DNA of 61,566 nt from Caldilineaceae bacterium (lineage in GTDB: Bacteria; Chloroflexota; Anaerolineae; Caldilineales; Caldilineaceae). Both the position numbers and the translations under genes were made by a program. The stretch spans positions 1-61,566 of the forward strand of contig JAGRCP010000026.1 of assembly GCA_020433455.1 (NCBI GenBank). Direction: 5' to 3'. Shown in pieces: positions 32,193 to 43,555 of this stretch; positions within the stretch are counted from its first letter, which is position 1; every line of letters begins with the position of its first letter. The notes below the pieces were generated by a model. It was given only the letters and a program-made list of their open reading frames with translations. It ran no database searches and was not told the DNA's origin.

Positions 32193-32974
32193 TGTCGGCT
32201 CAGCTCGCCCGCGGGCAGCGTGAAAAGATACGCGCGCTGTTGGAGCAGGACTGCGCCTGGGCAGCCTATGCCCTGGCCGATCTCCAGCCGCAGATGGACC
32301 AATATTGCGCCTGGAGTCTGGCGGCGGATGGGCGGGGTCTGGCCCTCATTTACACGGGGTTGCCTACTCCCACGCTCTTTACTTTCGGCCCGCCGGCGAG
32401 CGTGGCCGACGCAGTGGCGCAGATTGACTTGCCGCGCCGCATCTACATTACCGTACGCGAGGAGCATTTTCCCGTAGCAAGCGCGTATTACGACTTCAGC
32501 GCCGACCAACGCCCCATGGACCGCATGGTTCTCCCGGCAAGCGCGGCCATGGCTGCGCCTAACCTGCCGGTAACGGAGCTAAGCGGGGGATGCGGCGATC
32601 GATTGCGCAGGCTTTACGCCCACGGCGGGGCTTTTGCGCCTGACGCCTTTGACTCAGCCCAGCTTGACGGCGGTGCGTTCTTCGGCGTGACGGATGAAAA
32701 AGGCGACCTGATTGCCGCGGGCGGCACCCACATTGTGGATTGGGATGCAGGCGTCGCGGCCATCGGCAACATGTACACCCGGCCCGACGAGCGCGGGCGC
32801 GGCTATGCCGCGGCGGTGCTGCAAGCGATTGTTCGCAAGTTACGCGCCGGCGGGATTAGGGACATTGTGCTCAATGTGGATCAGCGCAACGCCGGCGCGC
32901 AGCGACTGTATGCCCGCCACGGCTTTCTGCGGCATTGTCCCTATACGGAAGGGATAGGAGAGAAGCAAGAATAG
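32192..32974 (+). CDS. GNAT-family N-acetyltransferase
   Basis: The 260-residue protein has a C-terminal GNAT domain: VAAIGNMYTRPDERGRGYAAAV carries the acetyl-CoA-binding RGRGYA loop, and NVDQRNAGAQRLYARHGF is the motif B region. The N-terminal 120 residues are a less conserved half-domain, as in tandem-GNAT or FR47-like proteins. Its ATG overlaps the stop of the kinase gene. The acceptor is unknown; the location suggests a small molecule or metabolite-repair role connected with SAM recycling, but this is weak inference. Confidence 0.8.
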   Translation: MSAQLARGQREKIRALLEQDCAWAAYALADLQPQMDQYCAWSLAADGRGLALIYTGLPTPTLFTFGPPASVADAVAQIDLPRRIYITVREEHFPVASAYYDFSADQRPMDRMVLPASAAMAAPNLPVTELSGGCGDRLRRLYAHGGAFAPDAFDSAQLDGGAFFGVTDEKGDLIAAGGTHIVDWDAGVAAIGNMYTRPDERGRGYAAAVLQAIVRKLRAGGIRDIVLNVDQRNAGAQRLYARHGFLRHCPYTEGIGEKQE

Positions 32975-32999
32975 ATCGTCCAGAATGATTAAAACCTGA

Positions 33000-34319
<1,320 letters not shown>

Positions 34320-34382
34320 TGGATAGAGAACTGTAAATAGACAACTAATGCTGGTTATTTGATTGCGATTGGAGACAAGAAG

Positions 34383-35615
<1,233 letters not shown>

Positions 35616-35656
35616 GCATTATCATACGAATCGGCGCAATGTAAACCATACAGGTT

Positions 35657-35711
35657 CCCTCGGGAAGTTTCTCTCTGGGAGCGGCGTATTTTCCGCAGAC
35701 CTTCCCGGAGG
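35657..35711 (+). repeat. Structured 3'-UTR repeat, copy A (after metK)
   Basis: A roughly 55-base unit with outer arms CCCTCGGGAAG and CTTCCCGGAGG and an inner GCGTATTTTCCGC hairpin. The same unit, on the other strand, lies after mreB (56372-56416). Base changes between copies largely keep the outer stem paired, including G-U wobbles. Both copies are in sense orientation downstream of a gene. Confidence 0.75.
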
Positions 35712-35725
35712 CTGTGCCGTAACGA

Positions 35726-35777
35726 CGCAATAAAAATACCCTTGCCGAACATGTTCGGCAAGGGTATTTTTATTGCG
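35726..35777. terminator. Perfect 52-bp palindrome, bidirectional terminator
   Basis: Bases 35726-35751 are the exact reverse complement of 35752-35777. Both arms end in A/T-rich runs, so RNA from either strand folds into a strong hairpin with a U-run. It separates the convergent metK (+) and DUF4012 (-) genes and suits both. Confidence 0.9.
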
Positions 35778-35788
35778 CGAAGGCGATT

Positions 35789-37654
35789 TTACTCTCCCGG
35801 CTCCCACAGCATGCGACGTGCGCTAACAGTCGTCGTCAGCGCCTGGTCGCCCGCTTGCAGCGTCACGGGCAGCGGACCTGTACCGGACTGACGCACCAGG
35901 GCCAAACGATAGTTATCGAGCGTAACGGTTGCGGGAAGTTGATAGGTGAAAGTAACGGTATGTTCGCTCCCCGGCAGCATCTCAAAATAGCCGCTGAAGC
36001 GCTGGGCGCCCGCTTCGCCCCGGGCGGCCTTGATGGAATCCGCTTCCAGCCCCTCGGCCTCGATAAACGTACTCCCGCCGGGGACGTATAGGCGCACATA
36101 GTCAAAATAACAGCGCGCCGACATATCATCATACGTATCGCCGTAACGCGGCGCGGGATCGCAGACGTGGCCGGGAACTTCAATGGGATGACGATAGGTC
36201 ATGGTTACAGTAGCCGTCGCACGCCCATCCGCTCCATCCGGCCAGACAACAACGTAATCCAGGGAGCGCTCCATCACCGAGTCCACCTTGTTATAGCCTA
36301 CATTGGTGTCGCTGTAGAAGAGAAAGTCCGCACCGTCTACAGGGTGCAGGCCGCCGTCCCAACCGGATGCAGCCAATGCGGTCATCGTCTCCGCATCGTC
36401 TTTCACCCAAACCTGAATTGCGCCCTCATGCAGCGCTTCCAGTCCCTTGACCATGAGCGAGGCGTAATTGACGTTGCCTGATTCAATTCGGGTGAGGGTG
36501 GCCTCGGCCAGCCGGGGCATGAAATCTTTACGCTGTAGCCACCAGGATTCGGTCGCCGTCTGATCATTCGGCACGGGCTGCTCGAAAAAGAGCTTAATCT
36601 GGTCTTCGATATTCGCCCCGGTAATCGCCTGTGACGCGCCTTCTACTTGAATTTGGCCTAATGCTTCAACGATTAACTGGACTGCGCGTAAGTCAATGGA
36701 AATAACGCCGTCTACTTCAAGCCCCGTATCCTGGGTGAAGAGAGTAGAGGCCAACTCGGCCGTTTGGGGAAAGTCGGGCGACCAGTTAGCGTCGCGCAGC
36801 AGGAGCAACTCAATCCCCATGTAGCGACGCATAGGTTCCGGCGCCCAGGCATATTCGTTATTCTCATCGAAAATATTATAGGAATCCTGAAAATTCAGTT
36901 GGGTCGGCTCGCCGTTTTCCAATGTGAGCGTCCCCACACCGCTGATAAAGCCGCCGGTACTGCGCAATTCCTGATTATTCTGGACGAGAATCAAATAGGT
37001 GACCGGGCGCTCAAAGCCGAGCAGCTTGGGCAGCATGGGCGACATGTCCAGAGCCGCAGGCAGAAGTTCGGAAACATTTTGCAAAGCGGTGACTTCGCCG
37101 GCCAGACCTGCGGGCAGTTGATCGATCGGAAGATTGACCAGCGCTGCGGCCGCGTCCTCTGCTGCGGGACGCAGTTCATTCAGTTCGTCAGAGCTGGCGG
37201 CGATGGCGGCCAGCAGTCCGTCCAGCGTCGCGGCGGAGCCCTGCTCGTTGAGGGCAGGCGTCAGGGCAACCACTCCGTCATAGCCAAAGGCGGTCAGCTC
37301 CCGACCGGCGCGCAAAAGTTCAGGGCCGGCGGCCAGCGAGGGACCGATACCGGGCAGAAAAGTTAATCGCCCCAACACGGGGGCAAGAGGGGTGATTTGG
37401 TCGTCTAATCCCGCAATTGCCGTCGCCAGCTGATTGAGCGCCGTCTGGACCTTCGGCAGGTCATTAATATCAAAATCCGGCTGCACAAGGGCCTGCAGCG
37501 CTTGTGCGCTGCGGTAGGCCCGATAGCCGTATAGGCTGGTACGCACGCCCCAGAAAAGAATCAGCAACAGCAGGAGCGCCGATATAACGATTAAGAGGCG
37601 ACGAAACGGACGCGCTGTGCGCGCTTTGGATTCAAAATGCGTCGATCTGGACAC
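35789..37654 (-). CDS. DUF4012-containing membrane-anchored protein
   Basis: The 621-residue protein has a basic N-terminus, one transmembrane segment (about residues 20-42, VISALLLLLILFWG) and a large exported region. Motifs such as TYLILVQNNQELRSTGGFI and a beta-rich C-terminal domain are typical of DUF4012, a family found with surface polysaccharide and cell-wall genes, with weak similarity to LytR-type proteins. It is the last gene of a five-gene operon and lies 15 bases after the DUF2723 gene. The start is GTG at 37654; no other start is better. No biochemical function is established. Confidence 0.82.
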   Translation of the reverse strand: MSRSTHFESKARTARPFRRLLIVISALLLLLILFWGVRTSLYGYRAYRSAQALQALVQPDFDINDLPKVQTALNQLATAIAGLDDQITPLAPVLGRLTFLPGIGPSLAAGPELLRAGRELTAFGYDGVVALTPALNEQGSAATLDGLLAAIAASSDELNELRPAAEDAAAALVNLPIDQLPAGLAGEVTALQNVSELLPAALDMSPMLPKLLGFERPVTYLILVQNNQELRSTGGFISGVGTLTLENGEPTQLNFQDSYNIFDENNEYAWAPEPMRRYMGIELLLLRDANWSPDFPQTAELASTLFTQDTGLEVDGVISIDLRAVQLIVEALGQIQVEGASQAITGANIEDQIKLFFEQPVPNDQTATESWWLQRKDFMPRLAEATLTRIESGNVNYASLMVKGLEALHEGAIQVWVKDDAETMTALAASGWDGGLHPVDGADFLFYSDTNVGYNKVDSVMERSLDYVVVWPDGADGRATATVTMTYRHPIEVPGHVCDPAPRYGDTYDDMSARCYFDYVRLYVPGGSTFIEAEGLEADSIKAARGEAGAQRFSGYFEMLPGSEHTVTFTYQLPATVTLDNYRLALVRQSGTGPLPVTLQAGDQALTTTVSARRMLWEPGE

Positions 37655-37669
37655 TATATCACATACTCG

Positions 37670-39265
37670 CTATTTTATGCGCCACAATGGTCCCTCAGAC
37701 TGAAGCCGTTCGTCGGGAATAATGGGAATTTTTTCGGTTAAATAGATAGAACGCGCAGCAATATTGGCTTCAATCAGCGCCTGGGCGGATGTTCCAACAT
37801 TGGCCACATTCGGATACAGATTGTCGAGCAAACGTTGGTACCAGTCAAATTGATAGAGCGAATAATTAACGATGACGGCGTCAGGCGCAACCGCCAGCAG
37901 GCTGCCGTCACCCCAGGCGCCGTACCAGACGGCGAAGGTTGTCGTGTCGCCCGTCGTAATGATGATGCTGCCGGGCTCAATCCGCTCCTCAACTGCGGCC
38001 AGAAAATCGGTCGCCTCCCGATCGCCGCGCAGGGAAACGGAAGGCAGATGGAAAAGCAGGAGCGCGGTTAGCCCGATGACCGCGCCGGTCGCTACGATGG
38101 CCCGCCAAGGCGCATGCCACGGACGTCTGCCCAGCCAGTCGGCTAAAACCGCCAGGCCAAACCCCATCCAGACCGCCATGAGCCAGACCACAGGCAGCAA
38201 ATAAATTTCGCTGTCCCGGGTATAATAGCTAATGGAGTAGAGGCTTACCGGCAGAAGCCAAAAAACGCTGAAATTGCGCAGACGAGGATTGCTGCCGTCA
38301 AGATACGCAAAGCCGAGCAGGGCCAGACCAAGCCCTGCGGGCGTATATTGGGTCGTTACGGTATAGGCCCAGGAAGCGACCCGTCCCAGCATCTCCTTGG
38401 CCTCCAGGGTAAAGAAGTATCCCCGATAGGCGCTGCCGCTGACCAGCCACCAGAAACCGGCAAGATTATCAGGATACCCCCAGTTCACCGGAGGGGGAGG
38501 CGTTGTTCCGGCCACCAGGAGCGTCCGTACGTAAAACAGCGCAGCCAGAACGCCCGCAGCCGTCACCACTCCGGCAAGACGCATGAAGCGCGCCCGAGGC
38601 GCGGGAAGGGCGGATGGCTCCGTCCAGAGATAGTAAAGTATGGCGGGCAGAAGCAGCAGAAAGGTCAGATGGTGGGCAAAACCAAGCGCCAGAATCGGCA
38701 CAAGCAGCCGCGGACGCCCGCCCCGGCAGAGGATAACCCAGCCCAGCAAGGCTAATAGCAGGCTATGGAGGGCATATACCTCAGTAATCACCGCCTGCGT
38801 CCACAAAAGGGGACTGACAGCCCACGCCAAACCGCCCAGCAGCGCCCAGACTTTGCCCCACTTATACCCGGCCAGCAGATGCCCCAATACCATGACGGTG
38901 ACGCCGACACTCAACGCGGCGCACAGCGCGCTGAAAAGATTGCCGCGCCAGGCCAAATCAGCCGCAGGGAAAATGAGCCCGGTCAGCCATAGCCAACCCT
39001 GGAGCAAAATCATATAGAGGGGATAACCGGGCGGGTGAGGCACGCCGTTGGTGACGGCCGCGGCCAGCAATTCGCCGCTGTCCGCGCCGTCGTGCGCCCA
39101 GGTGATGGAGGGCGCCAGCGTGACAATATAGAGCAGCAGGGCCGCCAGCGTGGCGCCAGCGCTTTCCCAGCGCATGGTCGGCAACGCGTCAGACCCGCGT
39201 TCCCTATCCGCCGGCCCTTCGGCGCTGTCCACCGCGACAGGCGGAGAACCGAAAAGATGCTTCAC
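37670..39265 (-). CDS. DUF2723-type polytopic glycosyltransferase-like protein
   Basis: The 531-residue protein has about ten hydrophobic segments and the family signature TWAHDGADSGELLAAA followed by VPHPPGYPLY, seen in DUF2723 and PMT-like membrane glycosyltransferases. These use polyprenyl-phosphate sugars to glycosylate proteins or glycans on the outer face of the membrane. The start is GTG at 39265, three bases after the stop of the upstream gene, which suggests coupling. Acidic residues in the first loop (HDGADSGE) are the likely catalytic site by analogy with PMT enzymes. Confidence 0.85.
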   Translation of the reverse strand: MKHLFGSPPVAVDSAEGPADRERGSDALPTMRWESAGATLAALLLYIVTLAPSITWAHDGADSGELLAAAVTNGVPHPPGYPLYMILLQGWLWLTGLIFPAADLAWRGNLFSALCAALSVGVTVMVLGHLLAGYKWGKVWALLGGLAWAVSPLLWTQAVITEVYALHSLLLALLGWVILCRGGRPRLLVPILALGFAHHLTFLLLLPAILYYLWTEPSALPAPRARFMRLAGVVTAAGVLAALFYVRTLLVAGTTPPPPVNWGYPDNLAGFWWLVSGSAYRGYFFTLEAKEMLGRVASWAYTVTTQYTPAGLGLALLGFAYLDGSNPRLRNFSVFWLLPVSLYSISYYTRDSEIYLLPVVWLMAVWMGFGLAVLADWLGRRPWHAPWRAIVATGAVIGLTALLLFHLPSVSLRGDREATDFLAAVEERIEPGSIIITTGDTTTFAVWYGAWGDGSLLAVAPDAVIVNYSLYQFDWYQRLLDNLYPNVANVGTSAQALIEANIAARSIYLTEKIPIIPDERLQSEGPLWRIK

Positions 39266-39268
39266 CAG

Positions 39269-40261
39269 TTACTTAAAATCGGGGAGTACAGCAGGCGGCA
39301 AACCGACGCGGATGCTGTCGCTGGTCGAGTCGGTATTATCGGCATTGGCGGCAATGGTATTGTCAATCACGCTGCCGTTGCTGAGCCCCATGCCGACTTG
39401 CAGGACGACCGTCCCCGTCACGCTGGAACCGGCCTTGAGTTCCGGCCAGTGCAGCTCAAACAGCGAGGCTGTGCCGGATTCTGCTTCAACCGTCGCACCG
39501 GCGCCGCCGGCGCTGGCTGCCACATACGCGAGTCCATCTGCGATATTGCCGCGCAACTCGACATTTTGTACAACCTCCGCCCCGGAGTTGGTAACGACCA
39601 TACGCATCTCCACCAACTCATTCTGGCGAACGTAGGGCGGATCCTGAACGACAGTGAGCGCAAGGCTCTGCGCGGCTCCTGCAACCGCCGCCTGCACGCC
39701 AACCTGACCAACGGGCAGATCGGCATCGGCGGATACGGGCGGGACGGATCCGGTCGGATCAAAGTTGGGCGTAATAAAACGGGCCGCCGCCCAACCCGTC
39801 GCGCCGTCCGGCGTCACGCAGCAGATTTGCCACCAGGTTCCGGCAGCATTCTGCGCCAGGATGGAGACCGACTCGCCGGCCTTTAATTGGCCGACGACGG
39901 GAAAATCATCGCCGGCGCCCACTCGTACATTCAGCGTCGCGGCGTTGACGAAGCCGGTGAGTTCGGCTACGGGTTGAGACGCCTCCCCGCCGGCAGAAGG
40001 AAGATTATTATTCGGGTCCTCGGCGGGTTGGCCATCGTCATTGTCGCCATTATCCGGGCGAGGCGTGGGCGTAGCGGGAGGCGGCGTGGGTTCAGGCTGG
40101 GTGGCGGTAGGAACCGGGACAGTCTGATTGCGCGGTGCGGCCGAGGTAGGCGCGCCATAGGCCAGAAGCAACACAAGCAAGGCGCCGATTCCGATCAAAA
40201 ATGTAGCAATACGGCGGTTCGTCAAGACTGGGGATGATGAAGAGTGCATTTGAGTAGACAT
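39269..40261 (-). CDS. Secreted SH3-like plus DUF11-type repeat protein
   Basis: The 330-residue protein has an N-terminal membrane segment or signal anchor (FLIGIGALLVLLLAYGAP), a Pro/Thr-rich linker, and a bacterial SH3 domain (TLNVRVGAGDDFPVVGQLKAG to TGWAAARFI). A DUF11/CARDB-like beta-sandwich follows, starting near VRQNELVEMRMVVTNSG. SH3b domains usually bind peptidoglycan or glycans, and DUF11 domains act as surface stalks. It lies within the glycan operon and may be an accessory or target protein of the exported glycan machinery. Confidence 0.78.
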   Translation of the reverse strand: MSTQMHSSSSPVLTNRRIATFLIGIGALLVLLLAYGAPTSAAPRNQTVPVPTATQPEPTPPPATPTPRPDNGDNDDGQPAEDPNNNLPSAGGEASQPVAELTGFVNAATLNVRVGAGDDFPVVGQLKAGESVSILAQNAAGTWWQICCVTPDGATGWAAARFITPNFDPTGSVPPVSADADLPVGQVGVQAAVAGAAQSLALTVVQDPPYVRQNELVEMRMVVTNSGAEVVQNVELRGNIADGLAYVAASAGGAGATVEAESGTASLFELHWPELKAGSSVTGTVVLQVGMGLSNGSVIDNTIAANADNTDSTSDSIRVGLPPAVLPDFK

Positions 40262-40282
40262 TTCCGTTTGATAGGTTGATGA

Positions 40283-41929
40283 TCAATAGGCGCCGCTGCC
40301 GCGCCACATGGCGGGAAATGTGCGCAACATGAGGAGGATATCCCGCTTCAGGCTGTAATTATCAATATAGTCCAATTCAAGACGCAATCGATCAGAGAGA
40401 GGGAGATCGCCCCGGCCGTTGACCTGCATAGGGCCGGTCATACCGGGCTTGATGGCAAGCCGCCGCCGCTGCTCATCCTTGTAGAGGGCAACGATACGCG
40501 CCTCTTCCGGGCGAGGCCCTACAAGGCTCATCTCGCCGATTAGGACATTATAAAACTGAGGCGCTTCATCCAGGCTGGTGCGGCGCAAAATACGCCCCAC
40601 CCGGGTCACGCGGGGATCATTCTGCAGCTTAAAGACCGGCTCATCCAATGCGGCAAGATCAACCAGTTCGTCCAGGCGATCTTCGGCATCAGCCACCATG
40701 CTGCGCAGCTTAACGATGCGAAACGGGCGTCCGTTTTCACCAATCCGCTGCTGGACGTAGAAAACAGGGCCGGGCGAATCCAGCTTGATAGCCAGGGCAG
40801 CCAGCGCGACCAGAGGAACTGAAATCGCCAGCCCCACCAGCGCGCCGGTCATATCCACCAGGCGCTTAATCGCCCGCTTCCACGTAGGAATCACAGGCTT
40901 GCGCGCGCCGGGAACGGTTCCGGCGAAATAGACAGTGCCGACAAAATAGCCTGCGCCCAGAGCATACGCCCGCACCAACAGCATGCCAGGCCCAATCAGA
41001 GCCAATTGCCAGGACCGCTGCGCCAACTTGGTCAGGAAGGGCAAGCCCGTCGCCAGGAAGAAAATCAATGTGCCCGCCGCCCCCAGCCAGGAAAAGCGCA
41101 GCCAAGGCCAGACGAATCCAAATGGGGCAAGCGCAATGAAGCCGGCCAGGGCGGCCGCCAACACAATTTGCAGCTTCAGCACCTGAGGGGTATGAGAATC
41201 CTGCACCATGCGCTCGGGGTGCCAGCGGGTAAGCAGCGCCTTCCAATAACCGATGAAATACTTACGCCGCATGTACTCGCCCACATCTTCATCGTGGAGG
41301 TGGAAAACCCGGGCTGCCGGCGCAAAAGAGAGCGCATAGCCCTTCTGGGCCAGGCGGAAGCTAAATTCCTGATCTTCTACGCTGGCGGTCGTAAAAATAG
41401 GATCAAACCCGCCGTTCTCCAGAAAAATGTCGCGGCGATAGCCCGCTGAGTAGGTGTCGATAAAGTCGATATGCGGCAAAGAACGCATGCGATCGTAGCG
41501 ATCTTCGTACTCGGCCTGGACAAAACGAGGAACCGACTTGGATTGTTCGGTTACATAGGTCCCTTTAACGCCGATCACGTCCGGGTCAGCAAACGCTGCC
41601 GTCATCGCCTGGATCCAGTCGGGCAAAGGCGCGCAATCGCCGTCGGTAAAGAGAAGCAAGTCCGATCGGGCCACCTGGGCGCCGTGATTGCGCGCCGCGG
41701 CCGGGCCCGCGTTCTCCTGCCGGATGAGGCGGCAAAGGTAACGCGGATGAGCCTGGACCCAGCCTTCCACAACGGCCGCGGTATCGTCGTCGGAGCCGTC
41801 ATCCACCACAATAATTTCGTACTGCTCCGGTTCCAGGTTCTGCCCGGCCAGGGCATCCAGGCAGCGCGTGATAATGGCGCCGCCATTGTAGACCGGCACA
41901 ATGACGGAACAGGCTGGGGAATCAGTCAT
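40283..41929 (-). CDS. Fusion of GT2 glycosyltransferase and polyprenyl-phosphate sugar-1-phosphate transferase
   Basis: The 548-residue protein joins two enzymes. Residues 1-235 are a GT2-A glycosyltransferase (SVIVPVYNG, VVDDGSDD, FTDGDC, SVEDQEF). About three membrane segments follow. From about residue 350 there is a bacterial sugar transferase of the WcaJ/WbaP catalytic class (KRLVDMTGALVGL, DSPGPVFYVQQRIGENGRPF, RRTSLDEAPQFYN with the Asp-Glu dyad, GEMSLVGPRPE, KPGMTGPMQVNGR). It could start a lipid-linked glycan and add the second sugar. The frame is continuous, with no sign of an artificial join. Confidence 0.88.
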   Translation of the reverse strand: MTDSPACSVIVPVYNGGAIITRCLDALAGQNLEPEQYEIIVVDDGSDDDTAAVVEGWVQAHPRYLCRLIRQENAGPAAARNHGAQVARSDLLLFTDGDCAPLPDWIQAMTAAFADPDVIGVKGTYVTEQSKSVPRFVQAEYEDRYDRMRSLPHIDFIDTYSAGYRRDIFLENGGFDPIFTTASVEDQEFSFRLAQKGYALSFAPAARVFHLHDEDVGEYMRRKYFIGYWKALLTRWHPERMVQDSHTPQVLKLQIVLAAALAGFIALAPFGFVWPWLRFSWLGAAGTLIFFLATGLPFLTKLAQRSWQLALIGPGMLLVRAYALGAGYFVGTVYFAGTVPGARKPVIPTWKRAIKRLVDMTGALVGLAISVPLVALAALAIKLDSPGPVFYVQQRIGENGRPFRIVKLRSMVADAEDRLDELVDLAALDEPVFKLQNDPRVTRVGRILRRTSLDEAPQFYNVLIGEMSLVGPRPEEARIVALYKDEQRRRLAIKPGMTGPMQVNGRGDLPLSDRLRLELDYIDNYSLKRDILLMLRTFPAMWRGSGAY

Positions 41930-41937
41930 GGGAGCGG

Positions 41938-42639
41938 CTACTCTCCGCCAGCTTGGCCCACATACTCGGCCACGACAAAAATGCGGTGGGTGGTTGTGAA
42001 ATCAGGCCAGCCGGTGAGCAGCGTAAGGCGGGGCGTCTCCGTGGGCGCTACGGCTTCATTCATGCTCGCCAACTCCGCCTCGCCGGCTCCGTCCAGGGGA
42101 ATCGGGTCTGAGACTTCCGTGACGCGATAGACAAAGGTGCGGCCGACGTCGTCGCTGAGGAGTATTTCATCGCCGGGAATGATATCCCCCAATGCCACAG
42201 GGGCCAGGAGCGCCGCGCCCAGCGCCTGATGGCCGGAAATGACAACGTTACCCGCAGTACCCGGTTGGGCGCTGGTAATATGCCAGCCGAGGCTGTCTTC
42301 GGGCACAACCCATTCCGTAGTCAGTTCATCATCTTTCATGACGACATCCCACCCCATGGGCGAGATGGGCATGGCTTCATCCAGCGCAGGGAAGACGAGT
42401 TCAACCGGCTCGCCGGCTTCATCCGTCGGGATGGTTGCATCTGATTCAACGGGCGTTACCGCGGTTTGGGTAGGAGTTGGGGCAGCTTCAGCAGTCGGGG
42501 GAAGCGTTCCCGCCGGTGCAGGCTGGCTGCATCCTGCAAGGAGGAGCAAAAGCAGAAGAACAAGCAGGCTCATTGACCCGGCCGCTCTGCCTGAGTGAGC
42601 CGGGCGGCAACTATGCAACTGACGAAAGCACATAAACAT
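41938..42639 (-). CDS. Sortase-like lipoprotein lacking the catalytic cysteine
   Basis: The 233-residue protein has a lipoprotein signal (poly-Leu then LAGC), a Pro/Thr linker and a sortase-family beta-barrel. The catalytic His137 (VISGHQAL) and Arg219 (THRIFVVAEYVG) are present. The strand that should carry the Cys reads TLLTGWP, with Gly210 encoded by GGC where sortases have TC (TGC or TGT). It is therefore a pseudo-sortase, or a strain mutation or base error. It leads the glycan operon, with a promoter at 42652-42681. Sortases normally join surface proteins to the wall; this one may only bind. Confidence 0.8.
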   Translation of the reverse strand: MFMCFRQLHSCRPAHSGRAAGSMSLLVLLLLLLLAGCSQPAPAGTLPPTAEAAPTPTQTAVTPVESDATIPTDEAGEPVELVFPALDEAMPISPMGWDVVMKDDELTTEWVVPEDSLGWHITSAQPGTAGNVVISGHQALGAALLAPVALGDIIPGDEILLSDDVGRTFVYRVTEVSDPIPLDGAGEAELASMNEAVAPTETPRLTLLTGWPDFTTTHRIFVVAEYVGQAGGE

Positions 42640-42651
42640 CTATCCTGGTTA

Positions 42652-42681
42652 ACTATAAGTTGAGGAGCTGACAACGGACAA
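42652..42681 (-). promoter_or_regulatory. Promoter of the surface-glycan operon
   Basis: On the minus strand, TTGTCC (42681-42676) and TATAGT (42657-42652) are spaced by 18 bases. The predicted start is only a few bases before the ATG at 42639, so the leader is very short. Confidence 0.5.
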
Positions 42682-42911
42682 CGAAGACAACATGGTGTGA
42701 ATGCGGAAGGAGGGTGAACCTTTTGTTCCCGCTGTAGATAACCAACAGCGTTGCAATTTTAGTGGAAATCCGACTAACCTGCAAAGATTCCACCAACATA
42801 TACCGCAGTATGCGGCCGTAAACGATACGCCTGCCCGCTCCATTCGGTTACGCTATTTCTATCGTCGCGACAACCGTATTCATGCGGACGCATGAATACG
42901 TGCGCCCGGTT

Positions 42912-42940
42912 TTGCTCCCCCTACCCCAAACCGGTAGAAT
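42912..42940 (+). promoter_or_regulatory. Possible promoter of the selenocysteine tRNA gene
   Basis: TTGCTC (42912-42917) and TAGAAT (42935-42940) are separated by 17 bases. Transcription would start at about 42947, matching the tRNA 5' end. The -35 is poor. The rest of 42682-42911 shows no clear feature. Confidence 0.4.
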
Positions 42941-42947
42941 TGTCTGC

Positions 42948-43042
<95 letters not shown>

Positions 43043-43125
43043 AGAAAACGGCGGATAGTCGCATAAAGATGCTTCCGCATGTTCAACGTGTTTTGAATAC
43101 ACTTACCAGACAGAAATGCACAGAG

Positions 43126-43551
43126 ATGGAAATTCCTTTTTTTGACGCTGACGAAACCCTGCGTTTTGACCGCATCGTATTTTATCCTTATCCGGACTTG
43201 ACGCGCATTTGGGCGCGCTTATGGGTGACGGCCGTACAGGATGCAGCCCCCAATATTGAAATACGCGTCTATAATCCAGACGGCACCGAAAACACCAGCA
43301 TTTACCTCATGCAACAGACCGAGCAACGCATCGAGACCACGCTTCACCTGCGCATGCCCCAGCCGGGTACAACGTATCACGTGCGTGCGGAGCTTACCCG
43401 CAACACAGATGCAGAGGACGTGCGGGCGGTTGAGTTGGCGGATGCGCGCGAATTTGACCTGTTCCTGGAATTCCGCAACCCGGAGACGCCCGAGCCGGGC
43501 TTCGGCATTGGCGTAGATTGGGACGAGCTTCGCACCAAAACCCAGAGGTGA
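43126..43551 (+). CDS. Small beta-rich protein of unknown function
   Basis: I do not recognise this 141-residue protein. It has no signal peptide or membrane segment, and alternates hydrophobic and polar residues like a beta-sandwich (IEIRVYNPDG, ETTLHLRM, TTYHVRAEL). The frame is open upstream, but that part runs through the tRNA-Sec gene, so a start after it is needed; ATG 43126 is chosen, with ATG 43069 as the alternative. Its stop is 4 bases before the TTG start of the subtilase gene, and the Shine-Dalgarno sequence of that gene overlaps its last codons. It therefore probably works with the protease, perhaps as a chaperone, inhibitor or substrate-binding partner. Confidence 0.65.
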   Translation: MEIPFFDADETLRFDRIVFYPYPDLTRIWARLWVTAVQDAAPNIEIRVYNPDGTENTSIYLMQQTEQRIETTLHLRMPQPGTTYHVRAELTRNTDAEDVRAVELADAREFDLFLEFRNPETPEPGFGIGVDWDELRTKTQR

Positions 43552-43555
43552 AGCG

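Noticed and set aside
35747-35756. GAACATGTTC as a second LexA box
   Set aside because: The spacer is 2 rather than 4 bases and the word is the centre of a 52-bp terminator palindrome.
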